DNA of 46,761 bases from Bradyrhizobium oropedii (GTDB lineage Bacteria > Pseudomonadota > Alphaproteobacteria > Rhizobiales > Xanthobacteraceae): NCBI RefSeq assembly GCF_020889685.1, contig NZ_JACMYO010000052.1, positions 1-46,761 on the forward strand, written 5' to 3'. Positions 27,792 to 35,826 of this stretch are shown here, in pieces. The notes beneath the pieces are model-generated. The model did not search any database. It saw nothing but the letters and a program-made list of their open reading frames with translations, and was not told the origin of the DNA. Each line of letters begins with the position of its first letter. Position 1 is the stretch's first letter. Made by a program: the position numbers and the translations under genes.

Positions 27792-27866
27792 ATGATCAAC
27801 GCCGCGACCATCATCATTGCCCGCCGCCGCCGCATTATCGCGGTATGGGCGGTCGCTCGCGTTTAA
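27792..27866 (+). CDS. Candidate leaderless upstream ORF (24-codon leader peptide)
   Basis: A 24-codon frame starting MINAATIIIA, then four consecutive CGC arginine codons (27822-27833), then IIAVWAVARV and TAA. There is no ribosome site directly upstream, but the promoter at 27756 would place the transcript start at or next to the ATG, as for leaderless leader peptides known in Rhizobiales (for example trpL). The ORF end can pair as GGC-GGTC with GACC-GCC (27848-27876) or, exclusively, GGCGG (27848-27852) with CCGCC (27881-27885). Four Arg codons ahead of argC suggest arginine-linked attenuation, but Ile is equally frequent. The peptide family is not recognised. Confidence 0.35.
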   Translation: MINAATIIIARRRRIIAVWAVARV

Positions 27867-27965
27867 GACCATCGCCTCTGCCGCCGGACCTGATCCCGCG
27901 GCGCTCTCCTCAAAAAGACACGCGGTTCGATCTGGCGGCTCCTTCGTCACGCAGGAGTTTCGACC

Positions 27966-28640
27966 ATGTACACGCCACCGGTATTCAAGCCTGACCGAGC
28001 CGCGAGCCTTGCCTTCGCGGAAGCGCGCGGTTTCGGCATGGCCTGCGCGTGGGACGGTGGCAAGCCGATCGCCTCGGTGCTGCCGTTCTATTTGACCTAC
28101 GCCGCCGACGGCACGCCGCGGGCGCTGTTTCATGTTGCCCGTCACAATCCGCTGGTAAAGCTGGCGGGCGGGGCTCCCTGGTTGTTGGCCGTCAACGGCG
28201 CGGATGCCTATGTGTCGGCGGACTGGTACGTGTCGCCCGACCAGGTGCCGACCTGGCTCTATCAGGCCGTGCATCTGACCGGGTCGGTGCGGACCCTGTC
28301 GGATGAGGAACTCGCGGTTCAGATCGACACGCTGAGCGCCAAGTTCGAGGACCGGCTGCTGCCGAAACCCCCGTGGACGTCAGGCAAGATGACAGCCCCG
28401 CGGCTCGATGCCATGAAGAAGGCGATCGTGGGCTTTGAGATGACGGTGGAAGAGGTGGAGGGCAGCTTCAAGCTGAACCAGCACAAATCCGAAGCCGATT
28501 TCGCGGCGGTCGGCAACGCGCTCGCTTTGCAGGCCGATTTCGGTGCCCGGGACATCGCGGCTTTAATGCGCGAGGTGCGCCCGCAGGCTTTCGCGATGAT
28601 ACAGACCGAGATGACTACGCTTCCGAGGAGCGAGCAATGA
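27966..28640 (+). CDS. FMN-binding negative transcriptional regulator (PaiB family)
   Basis: A 224-residue protein beginning MYTPPVFKPDRAASLAFAEA, typical of the PaiB/FMN-binding split-barrel family. The core ASVLPFYL ... ARHNPLVK ... AYVSADWYVSPDQVPTWLYQAVH and later MKKAIVGFEMTVEEVEGSFKLNQHKSEAD are family signatures. In Bacillus PaiB affects sporulation and protease genes; in rhizobia the role is unknown and the regulator label is by homology only. It has an AGGAG ribosome site (27953-27957) and overlaps the argC start by 4 bp (ATGA). Confidence 0.9.
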   Translation: MYTPPVFKPDRAASLAFAEARGFGMACAWDGGKPIASVLPFYLTYAADGTPRALFHVARHNPLVKLAGGAPWLLAVNGADAYVSADWYVSPDQVPTWLYQAVHLTGSVRTLSDEELAVQIDTLSAKFEDRLLPKPPWTSGKMTAPRLDAMKKAIVGFEMTVEEVEGSFKLNQHKSEADFAAVGNALALQADFGARDIAALMREVRPQAFAMIQTEMTTLPRSEQ

Positions 28641-29683
28641 CGAAGAAGAAAATCGGAATTCTGGGCGCGTCCGGCTACACCGGCGCCGACGCGGTGCGCC
28701 TGTTGGCGCGGCACCCGAATGCCGAAATCACCGCGCTTACCGCCAACACCCATGCCGGCAAAGCGATGAGCGAGGTGTTTCCTCACTTCTTCATGCTTGA
28801 CCTGCCAAAACTCGTGGAATGGGAAAAGGTCGACTGGACGCGGCTCGATGCCGTGTTCTGCGGACTCCCGCACGGGACGACGCAAGAGATCATCGCTGCG
28901 GTGCTGAAAGCCAATCCCGGAATCAAGATCCTCGATATGTCCGCGGACTTCCGGCTGCGCAACAAAGACAGCTACGCGCAATGGTATGGCCATGAGCACA
29001 GGGCGCTCGAATTGCAGGACGAGGCCGTCTATGGGCTGACCGAGCTCTACCGGGAGAAGGTTACGGCCGCGCGGCTGGTGGCCTGTCCCGGCTGCTATCC
29101 GACGGCGGTGCTGCTGGCGCTTGTTCCGCTGGCCAAGGCAAAGCTGATTGACGTCGACGACATCGTCATCGACGCCAAGTCGGGTGTCACCGGCGCCGGA
29201 CGGGGACTGAAGCAGAACACGCTGTTCAGCGAGGCCGGCGAAGGGTTGTCGCCCTATTCGATCGGAAGCCATCGACACTCGGCGGAGATCGAGCAGGAGA
29301 TCGGCGCAGCCGCTGGCTCGACCGTGACAGTGAACTTCACCCCGCATCTCATTCCGATGGCGCGGGGTGAGTTCTGCACATCTTATGTCAAGCTGAACGG
29401 GGCTACGCCGGACGATTTGCGCGCCGAGCTGGAAAAGGCCTACGCCGACGAGCCGTTCGTATATGTGACGAAGAAGGGCGTGTTGCCACAGACGCAGAAC
29501 GTGCGTGGCTCGAATTACGTTCAGATCGGCGTCGTCGCCGACCGGATCGAGAACCGCGCCATCGTGCTCTCGACGCTCGATAATCTTGTGAAGGGTTCGG
29601 CCGGACAGGCGATCCAGAACATGAACCTGATGTTCGGCTTGCCCGAAACCACCGGACTGGAGCAGATCGCGCTGTTTCCGTGA
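28637..29683 (+). CDS. argC: N-acetyl-gamma-glutamyl-phosphate reductase, type 1 (ArgC)
   Basis: The third step of arginine biosynthesis: NADPH-dependent reduction of N-acetylglutamyl-phosphate to the semialdehyde. It has 348 residues, the usual type 1 length. The dinucleotide fold is GILGASGYTGADAVRLLARHP and the catalytic Cys153 is in CPGCYPT. The start overlaps the PaiB-like stop (ATGA), implying coupling to a gene of quite different family. A second, type 2 ArgC follows 125 bp downstream. Confidence 0.96.
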   Translation: MTKKKIGILGASGYTGADAVRLLARHPNAEITALTANTHAGKAMSEVFPHFFMLDLPKLVEWEKVDWTRLDAVFCGLPHGTTQEIIAAVLKANPGIKILDMSADFRLRNKDSYAQWYGHEHRALELQDEAVYGLTELYREKVTAARLVACPGCYPTAVLLALVPLAKAKLIDVDDIVIDAKSGVTGAGRGLKQNTLFSEAGEGLSPYSIGSHRHSAEIEQEIGAAAGSTVTVNFTPHLIPMARGEFCTSYVKLNGATPDDLRAELEKAYADEPFVYVTKKGVLPQTQNVRGSNYVQIGVVADRIENRAIVLSTLDNLVKGSAGQAIQNMNLMFGLPETTGLEQIALFP

Positions 29684-29808
29684 GCGGGGCTTGTTAACGT
29701 GGACGAGGATGCGTTCGATCCAAGGATAACTGCCCATCACCGGATTGGCGGCGCAGGCGCGGCCAATGTGCTAGCAAACGAAACGAATGAGCTCGAAAGG
29801 AACGTGCC

Positions 29809-30786
29809 ATGACCCTCACCGATACCAATCCAAAGACCAAGAGCGGTGCGACCAAGGCCACCGTGTTCGTCGATGGCGGCTCAGGCACCACCGGGCTCGG
29901 CATCCAGGAACGGCTGCACGCGATCGGCGACGTCGCGGTGAAGCATATCGCAGAGGACAAGCGGAAGGACGCCGGTGCCAAGCGCGCGCTGATGGAGGAG
30001 GTGGATCTCGTGATCCTCTGCCTGCCCGATGATGCCGCCAAGGAAACCGTCGCGCTGATCGACACGATGGGCAACTCAGCGCCAAAGGTGCTGGACGCGT
30101 CGACGGCCTATCGGGTCGCGCCCGACTGGGCCTATGGTTTCGCGGAGCTCGCGCCCGACCAGGCCGACAAGATCCGCAACGCGAAAAAGGTCTCCAATCC
30201 GGGCTGCTATCCGACCGGCGCAATCGCGCTGCTGCGGCCGCTCGTCGACGGTGGCCTGCTGCCGGCCGACTATCCCGTCACCATCAATGCGGTGAGCGGC
30301 TATTCGGGCGGCGGCAAGTCGATGATCGCAAGCTTCGAAGACGGCTCGGCGCCGGCGTTCCATCTCTACGGGCTCGGCTTCGAGCACAAGCACGTGCCGG
30401 AGATGCAGCTCTACTCGCATCTGACGCGGCGGCCGCTCTTCATCCCGTCGGTCGGCAACTACCGGCAGGGCATGCTGGTCTCGGTGCCGCTGCAACTCGA
30501 CGCGCTGCCGGGCAAGCCTGATGGAGCCGATCTGCAGGCTGTGCTGGCGAAGTGGTACGCCGGCAGCAAATACGTCTCGGCGATGCCGCTCCAGAACGAG
30601 GCCAGCACGGGCGGCAAGATCGAGCCGGAAGCACTCAACGAGACCAACCAGCTCGAACTCTATGTCTTTGCCAGCGACAAGCACCGCCAGGCCGTGCTGG
30701 TCGCGCGGCTCGACAATCTGGGCAAGGGCGCCTCGGGTGCGGCGGTCCAGAACATGCGGCTGATGCTCGGGCTGGCCGATAGCTGA
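29809..30786 (+). CDS. argC: N-acetyl-gamma-glutamyl-phosphate reductase, type 2 (ArgC2)
   Basis: A 325-residue AGPR of the shorter type 2 subfamily. The fold starts TVFVDGGSGTTGLGIQERL, the catalytic Cys133 is in SNPGCYPTGAIALLRPL, and AVSGYSGGGKSMI and FEHKHVPEMQLYSHL are type 2 hallmarks. It should catalyse the same reaction as the neighbouring type 1 enzyme. The adjacency of both subfamilies suggests a backup or a divergent substrate (for example a LysW-free acyl-glutamyl or other acyl phosphate). An AAAGGA ribosome site precedes the ATG. Confidence 0.94.
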   Translation: MTLTDTNPKTKSGATKATVFVDGGSGTTGLGIQERLHAIGDVAVKHIAEDKRKDAGAKRALMEEVDLVILCLPDDAAKETVALIDTMGNSAPKVLDASTAYRVAPDWAYGFAELAPDQADKIRNAKKVSNPGCYPTGAIALLRPLVDGGLLPADYPVTINAVSGYSGGGKSMIASFEDGSAPAFHLYGLGFEHKHVPEMQLYSHLTRRPLFIPSVGNYRQGMLVSVPLQLDALPGKPDGADLQAVLAKWYAGSKYVSAMPLQNEASTGGKIEPEALNETNQLELYVFASDKHRQAVLVARLDNLGKGASGAAVQNMRLMLGLADS

Positions 30787-30800
30787 CGACGAGGCGCGTC

Positions 30801-31394
30801 GTGGACGACGCCACACTGCAATTCTATCGGCGCAATGCCGAGGCTTATGCCGGGTGGGCGAAGGCTCCGTCCGCCCGGCTGATCGGCTTTCTCAAGCTGT
30901 TGCCGCCGGGCGGCGCGATCCTCGAGCTCGGCTGTGGCGCCGGCAATCATGCCGCCGTCATGCTCGCCGAAGGTTTTGTGCTGCGCGCGACCGACGGTTC
31001 ACCTGAAATGGCTGAAGTCGCGGCGCGCCGCATCAATCATCCGGTCGAGGCGATGCTGTTCGATGAGCTCGACGACCTCGAAGCCTATGACGGCGTCTGG
31101 GCCAGCGCGTGCCTGCTGCATGTTCCGCGCGACGAATTGGCCGGCATCCTCAGCCGCATCCATCGGGCGCTGAAGCCTGGCGGCATCTTCTACGCGAGCT
31201 ACAAGATCGGCCATGACGACGGCCGCGACAGCATCGGCCGCTACTACAATTATCCCGCAGCTGAATGGCTGGCCGCGACCTACGCCGGGTCAGGGGCGTG
31301 GCTGCAAGTCTCATCCGACACCAGCGAGATCAAGAGTTTCGACGAGGCGCCCGCGACGATGCTGCATATCGTGGTGCGAAGGAACGAGGGATAG
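30801..31394 (+). CDS. Class I SAM-dependent methyltransferase
   Basis: A 197-residue protein with a GTG start 14 bp after the argC2 stop. Motif I is ILELGCGAGNHAAVMLAEG, the acidic loop is ATDGSPEMAEVAARR, and the post-motif ALKPGGIFYASYKIG is the usual Rossmann methyltransferase motif III. The substrate is unknown. The short gap suggests transcription with argC2, but there is no evident functional link to arginine biosynthesis. Confidence 0.88.
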   Translation: MDDATLQFYRRNAEAYAGWAKAPSARLIGFLKLLPPGGAILELGCGAGNHAAVMLAEGFVLRATDGSPEMAEVAARRINHPVEAMLFDELDDLEAYDGVWASACLLHVPRDELAGILSRIHRALKPGGIFYASYKIGHDDGRDSIGRYYNYPAAEWLAATYAGSGAWLQVSSDTSEIKSFDEAPATMLHIVVRRNEG

Positions 31395-31434
31395 CGCCGG
31401 CGCGGCTGCGCCGCGACCGGCGGGAATTTGCCGC

Positions 31435-31833
31435 TCAGAGCGCCTTGAAGATCGCCAGCGCCAGCACCGCCTGCGCGAGGAAGCCGACCGTGAAGGCCAG
31501 TGTACGGAACACCGGCAGGCCGAGCGTGTAGACGACGAGATGCGCGACGCGGGCCCAGAAATAGACGGCGCAGGCGAGCACGGTCCATTTGGTGGAGTAG
31601 TCGGCGGCGTTGAGGATCAGCACCAGCGGCGCGAAGATCACGAGATTCTCGACCGCATTGTCGTGGGCGAACATCAGCCGGTTGGCCCATTCCGCGTGCG
31701 GCTTGTCGTTGCGCGAGGGGTTGCCCATGGCGCCGGAGAGGCCGCGCACCTGGCAGCGGTTGATGATGTAGGGAACCCACAGCAGGCCGGTCAGGATCAC
31801 CGTCAGTGACAGCCAGAACAGTTCGCGCGTCAT
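31435..31833 (-). CDS. MAPEG family membrane protein
   Basis: A 132-residue four-helix membrane protein of the MAPEG (glutathione/eicosanoid metabolism) superfamily, recognised by NRLMFAHDNAVENLVIFAPLVLIL (the family ERxxxAHxNxxE-like segment) and WARVAHLVVYTLGLPVFRTLAF at the third helix. Bacterial members are often glutathione transferase-like, but activity cannot be inferred. It is convergent with the methyltransferase gene, 40 bp apart, and lies downstream of phaC on the same strand. Confidence 0.88.
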   Translation of the reverse strand: MTRELFWLSLTVILTGLLWVPYIINRCQVRGLSGAMGNPSRNDKPHAEWANRLMFAHDNAVENLVIFAPLVLILNAADYSTKWTVLACAVYFWARVAHLVVYTLGLPVFRTLAFTVGFLAQAVLALAIFKAL

Positions 31834-31880
31834 CGTCTCCCCCTCACGTGAATTCGATTCCCGACCTCGGGATCGTCTGC

Positions 31881-31997
31881 TTATAGCTGAGCGGAAGACT
31901 TAGCGCTACGCGAAGCCTTGGCGCTACGCATAGACTTGGCGTTACGTGAAGCCTTGGTGCTACGAGAAGGCTTGGCGCTACGCGCGGACCCGGACAT
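31881..31997 (-). CDS. Possible small basic repeat protein (38 aa), or an out-of-frame tail of phaC
   Basis: From ATG 31997 the +1 frame encodes MSGSARSAKPSRSTKASRNA and further six-residue repeats, ending SSAQL. It overlaps the phaC 3' end by 20 bp. The only ribosome-site candidate, GAGGA, is ~14 bases upstream, rather far. The basic Ser/Ala/Lys repeats resemble the tails of PHA-granule nucleoid proteins, but expression is unproven; the array may be non-coding. Confidence 0.25.
   Translation of the reverse strand: MSGSARSAKPSRSTKASRNAKSMRSAKASRSAKSSAQL
31893..31982. repeat. Five 18-bp tandem repeats at the 3' end of phaC
   Basis: Units at 31893-31910, 31911-31928, 31929-31946, 31947-31964 and 31965-31982 keep exact 18-bp spacing (consensus on the minus strand CGTAGCGCCAAGGCTTCG). 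The phaC stop codon (31978-31980) lies inside the last unit. In the +1 frame relative to phaC every unit reads R-S/N-A/T-K-x-S/M without a stop. Confidence 0.9.
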
Positions 31998-33786
31998 AGC
32001 TGCCCGGCGCGTCCTCGAGCACCGGCGTTCCGTTCGCGCCGACCACGCGCGCCGGGACGGTCTCCGGATCATGGCTTTCCAGCCAGCCGCGCCAGTCGGG
32101 CCACCACGAACCCTTGTGCTCCTCGGCGCCCTTCAGCCAGTCGGCGAGCTTGATGTCCTTGATGTTGTCGTTGGTCCAGTACTGGTACTTCTTCGAGGCC
32201 GGCGGATTGACCACACCGGCGATATGGCCGGAGCCGGACAGCACATATCTCACGGGGCCGCCGAAGAACTGCGAACCGTAGAGCACCGATTCCGCCGGCG
32301 CGATGTGATCCTCGCGTGCGGCGAGATTGTAGACCGGCACCTTCACCTTCGACAGATCGAGCAGCGTGTTGTCGAGCACCATCGTGCCGGTCGACAGCCG
32401 GTTCTCCAGATAGCAGTTGCGCAGATAGTAGGAGTGGTTCGACGAGGGCATCCTCGTCGCGTCCGAATTCCAGTGCAGGAGGTCGAATGAGGAGGGCGAC
32501 TGGCCCTTCAGGTAATTGTTCACGACATACGACCAGATCAGGTCGTTCGAGCGCAGCATGTTGAAGGCCATCGCCATCTTGCTGCCTTCGAGGACGCCGG
32601 ATTCCTGCATATCGCGTTCCAGCGCCGAGATCTGGTCCTCGTCGACGAACACCAGAAGGTCGCCGGCGTGGGTGAAGTCGACCTGCGCGGCAAAGAACGT
32701 CGCCGACTTCACGCGCTGGCGGCGCTTCTCGGCGAGATAGGCGAGCGTCGAGGCGAGCATGGTGCCGCCGACGCAATAGCCGGCGGTGTGCACCTTCATC
32801 TCGCCGGTGACCTTCTCGATCACGTCCATCGCCGTGAGCGGGCCTTCGGCCATGTAGTCGGCCCAGGTCTTCTTGCCGAGCTCCTTGTCCGGATTGACCC
32901 AGGAGATCACAAACACCGTGATGCCCTGGTCGACGCACCATTTGACGTAGGATTTCTCAGGGCGCAGATCGAGGATGTAGAACTTGTTGATCCATGGCGG
33001 CACGATCAGCAGTGGCGTGCGCAGCACGTTCTCCGTCGCCGGCGAATACTGGATCAGCTGCATCAGCTCGTTCTGGTAGATCACCTTGCCCGGCGTCGTC
33101 GCCATGTTGACGCCGACCTCGAGGTTGCTCGAATCGGACTGGCGGATCCGCAGCGTGCCGTGGCCGGCCTCGATATCCTCGGCCAGCATCTTCATGCCGC
33201 GCACCAGGTTGTCGCCGTTGGTCTCGACGGTGGCGCGCAGCACTTCCGGGTTGGTCAGCACGAAGTTCGACGGCGCCAGCGCGTTGGCGATCTGCTGGAC
33301 GTAGAATTCGGCCTTCTTGCGGGTATGCGGATCGATCCCGTCGGCGTCGTGGACCAGCTGCTGCGCCCATTTCGCGGTCAACAGATAGAGCTGGAGGATG
33401 AAGTCGAAGAACTGATTCGATTTCCACTCCGGATCCTGGAAGCGCTTGTCACGCGGAGCCGGCGCGATCGCGGGTTTGGCATCGGCTTCGCCGGCCATGC
33501 GGCGCACCGCCGCGCCCCAGAGATCGAGGTAATCCTTGCCGAGCTGCATCTGCAGCGACGAGGCGCGCTCCTTGTCGGACAGCCAGTATTCGGCGATCAC
33601 GCTGAAGGTCTTGATGACCTCTCCGAGCTCGTTCGGCGGCTTGTCGCGGACTTCGCCGGTCTGGCGCGGCTTGAGATAGGCGGCCAGCGCCTGGCCACTG
33701 CTCTCCATCGCCCGCGCGATGTTCATGGCGAAGGCTTCGGCGTTGAATTTCGGGGCGGCTTGGGTGTCGGTACTGACGTTGCTCAT
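31978..33786 (-). CDS. phaC: Class I poly(3-hydroxyalkanoate) synthase PhaC
   Basis: Polymerises 3-hydroxyacyl-CoA into PHA storage polymer on granules. It has 602 residues from ATG 33786 (MSNVSTDTQAAPKFNAEAFA). The PhaC N-terminal domain occupies about 80-260 and the alpha/beta-hydrolase catalytic domain follows. The lipase-like box GYCVGG holds Cys338, with Asp493 (AAREDHIAP) and His521 (GSGHIAGV) completing the triad; PPWINKFYILDLRPEKSYVKW is a class I signature. No phaE/phaR subunit is adjacent. The upstream region holds a 17-bp palindrome. Confidence 0.96.
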   Translation of the reverse strand: MSNVSTDTQAAPKFNAEAFAMNIARAMESSGQALAAYLKPRQTGEVRDKPPNELGEVIKTFSVIAEYWLSDKERASSLQMQLGKDYLDLWGAAVRRMAGEADAKPAIAPAPRDKRFQDPEWKSNQFFDFILQLYLLTAKWAQQLVHDADGIDPHTRKKAEFYVQQIANALAPSNFVLTNPEVLRATVETNGDNLVRGMKMLAEDIEAGHGTLRIRQSDSSNLEVGVNMATTPGKVIYQNELMQLIQYSPATENVLRTPLLIVPPWINKFYILDLRPEKSYVKWCVDQGITVFVISWVNPDKELGKKTWADYMAEGPLTAMDVIEKVTGEMKVHTAGYCVGGTMLASTLAYLAEKRRQRVKSATFFAAQVDFTHAGDLLVFVDEDQISALERDMQESGVLEGSKMAMAFNMLRSNDLIWSYVVNNYLKGQSPSSFDLLHWNSDATRMPSSNHSYYLRNCYLENRLSTGTMVLDNTLLDLSKVKVPVYNLAAREDHIAPAESVLYGSQFFGGPVRYVLSGSGHIAGVVNPPASKKYQYWTNDNIKDIKLADWLKGAEEHKGSWWPDWRGWLESHDPETVPARVVGANGTPVLEDAPGSYVRVRA

Positions 33787-33957
33787 TTGAAGGACAATAT
33801 CGCGTCGTTGGGGGGGCGTCATCGCGCGGTGCGGCAACGAAAATCAGTGAAAATCCGATGTTTCGCTGTGTTGCGGTGCGACAAAAAATCTTTGTTCCGT
33901 CATATTGAAGCCTCAGGGGTCGCTTTTGCTGTTCACGGCTTAAGCGTTTCGAGCGAC

Positions 33958-33974
33958 AATCGTTTGAAACGATT
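33958..33974. promoter_or_regulatory. Perfect 17-bp palindrome, candidate operator
   Basis: AATCGTTT-G-AAACGATT, perfect over both 8-bp arms, lies in the 292-bp region between the divergent phaC and lipoprotein genes. A second symmetric element, GCTTAAGC (33938-33945), is 12 bp away. The symmetry fits a dimeric repressor site (LacI- or TetR-like); the regulator is unknown and not adjacent. Confidence 0.45.
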
Positions 33975-34078
33975 AAAGCCAGGATTAACGCAGCGGGGAC
34001 GCTGCAAGGCTCGTACCAGTGCGACCCGTGTCGGCAACGTGCGACCTACGCGCTAGCTTGTTGGGGACAATTCGGCGC

Positions 34079-34354
34079 ATGCCGATCGATAGAATGAACA
34101 GAGGGCCCGCGGCCGCAGTGCTGCTCGCGTCGTTGCTGGCGCTGAGCGGTTGCTCGAGCACGATTGCCGATATGGGCATGCCGGCCGACGCGCCGGCGCG
34201 GCAAAAGGATGCCGGCGGCTACCTCCCGGTCCACGACCTTCCGCCTGACCGCGCCGATCCGACGATCAAGCCGGCGGATCAGGCCAAGATCGAGCAGGAG
34301 CTGGTTGCCGCACGCGAGCGCCAGACCCAGGCGTCAGCCCAGGCCGGCAAGTGA
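34079..34354 (+). CDS. Small hypothetical lipoprotein
   Basis: From ATG 34079 the product has 91 residues. A type II signal peptide is evident: a hydrophobic stretch AAAVLLASLLALSGCSS with lipobox LSGC. The mature part is Pro/Asp/Gln-rich (YLPVHDLPPDRADPTIKPADQ) and ends in a short helical segment (KIEQELVAARERQTQ). There is no recognised family domain. ATG 34094 is an alternative start. It is probably anchored in the envelope. Confidence 0.75.
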   Translation: MPIDRMNRGPAAAVLLASLLALSGCSSTIADMGMPADAPARQKDAGGYLPVHDLPPDRADPTIKPADQAKIEQELVAARERQTQASAQAGK

Positions 34355-34440
34355 GCCGCGCCAGTGGCCGATCAGCGCTGGCGCCGCCCGGCGTCCGTGC
34401 TAAAAGAAACCCAGTTCAACCGCAGATCCGGCCGCAGCCC

Positions 34441-34492
34441 CCAGATCGTGCGCCTGAATTCGCTCTAAATCATTGATTCAGCGCGATTTCTG
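34441..34492. repeat. Possible dispersed intergenic repeat with inverted CTGAAT/ATTCAG arms
   Basis: AATTCGCTCTAAATC-ATTGATTCAGCG (about 34457-34483) carries inverted arms CTGAAT (34454-34459) and ATTCAG (34476-34481). Similar TCTAAATCAxxGATTCAGCGCGATT sequences recur between genes in Bradyrhizobium from general recollection; no second copy was found here by eye. Confidence 0.3.
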
Positions 34493-34567
34493 TAAGAGGC
34501 CGTGACGGCTTCCGCAAGCTTACCAAGGGGGCGATTCTGGCGTCGCGGTTGTCGGAGCAAGGGTCCC

Positions 34568-35788
34568 ATGGAAGATTTTTACCGCATTCGCCGTCTGCCG
34601 CCTTACGTCTTTGAAAAGGTCAACCAGGCCAAGGCGGCCGCGCGCAATGCCGGGGCCGACATCATCGACATGGGCATGGGCAACCCGGACCTGCCGACCC
34701 CGTCGCATGTGATCGAGAAGCTCAAGGAGACCCTGGGCAAGCCGCGGACCGACCGCTACTCGGCCTCGCGCGGCATCAACGGCCTGCGCAAGGCCCAGGC
34801 CGCCTATTATGCGCGCCGCTTCGGCGTCAAGCTGAACCCCGATACGCAGGTGGTTGCGACGCTCGGCTCGAAGGAGGGGTTTGCCAACGTCGCGCAGGCG
34901 ATCACCGCGCCCGGCGACGTCGTGCTGTGCCCGAACCCGAGCTACCCGATCCATGCGTTCGGCTTCCTGATGGCGGGCGGCGTGATCCGCTCGGTGCCGT
35001 CGGAGCCGACGCCGCAGTTCTTCGAGGCGGTCGAGCGGGCGATCATCCATTCGATCCCGAAGCCGATCGCGCTGATCGTCTGCTATCCGTCGAACCCGAC
35101 CGCCTATGTCGCGGACCTCGACTTCTACAGGGATCTGGTCGCGTTTGCGAAGAAGCACGACATCTTCATCCTGTCCGATCTGGCCTATGCCGAGGTCTAT
35201 TTCGACGAGGACAAGCCGCCGCCGTCGGTGCTGCAGGTGCCCGGCGCGATCGACGTCACCGTCGAGTTCACCTCGATGTCGAAGACCTTCTCGATGGCCG
35301 GCTGGCGCATGGGCTTTGCGGTCGGCAATGAGCGCATCATCGCCGCCCTGGCGCGGGTCAAATCCTATCTCGATTACGGCGCCTTCACGCCGGTCCAGGT
35401 GGCGGCGACCGCGGCGCTGAACGGTCCCGACGACTGCATCCGCGAGATGCGCGACACCTACCGCAAGCGCCGCGATGCGCTGGTTGAGTCATTTGGCCGC
35501 GCCGGCTGGGACATTCCGCCGCCGCAGGCCTCGATGTTTGCCTGGGCGCCGCTGCCCAAGGAATTCGAGGCGGTCGGCAGCATGCAGTTCGCGACCCTGA
35601 TGGTGGAGAAATCCGGCGTCGTAGTGTCGCCCGGCGTTGCGTTCGGTGAACATGGCGAAGGCTATGTCCGCATCGCGATGGTGGAGAACGAGCAGCGCAT
35701 CCGGCAGGCCGCGCGCGGCGTGCGCCGCTTCCTTGAAAGCGGCATCGAAACGTTGCACAACGTCGTTCCTCTCGCCAACCGACGCTAA
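34568..35788 (+). CDS. alaC: Alanine/glutamate aminotransferase, AlaC-like (class I/II PLP)
   Basis: A 406-residue fold-type I aminotransferase. The start MEDFYRIRRLPPYVFEKVNQ, then IIDMGMGNPD and YSASRGINGLRKA, match E. coli AlaC closely. The PLP Lys239 is in SMSKTFSMAGWRMGFAVGN and the phosphate/cofactor Asn is in YPSNPTA. It probably interconverts pyruvate and alanine with glutamate, or acts as a related LL-DAP-type aminotransferase. It lies 38 bp upstream of hom in the same direction, likely one operon. The earlier in-frame start at 34502 lacks similarity. Confidence 0.9.
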   Translation: MEDFYRIRRLPPYVFEKVNQAKAAARNAGADIIDMGMGNPDLPTPSHVIEKLKETLGKPRTDRYSASRGINGLRKAQAAYYARRFGVKLNPDTQVVATLGSKEGFANVAQAITAPGDVVLCPNPSYPIHAFGFLMAGGVIRSVPSEPTPQFFEAVERAIIHSIPKPIALIVCYPSNPTAYVADLDFYRDLVAFAKKHDIFILSDLAYAEVYFDEDKPPPSVLQVPGAIDVTVEFTSMSKTFSMAGWRMGFAVGNERIIAALARVKSYLDYGAFTPVQVAATAALNGPDDCIREMRDTYRKRRDALVESFGRAGWDIPPPQASMFAWAPLPKEFEAVGSMQFATLMVEKSGVVVSPGVAFGEHGEGYVRIAMVENEQRIRQAARGVRRFLESGIETLHNVVPLANRR

Positions 35789-35826
35789 TCCTTCCAGGTT
35801 GCTTAATCTCCAGGTCCTTTAAATCC

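Noticed and set aside
31893..31982. CRISPR array
   Set aside because: The units are contiguous 18-bp tandem repeats without spacers, and no cas genes are nearby.
33973..33988. CtrA-like TTAA...TTAA site
   Set aside because: The spacer is 8 bp, not the required 7, and the sequence does not fit the TTAACC consensus.
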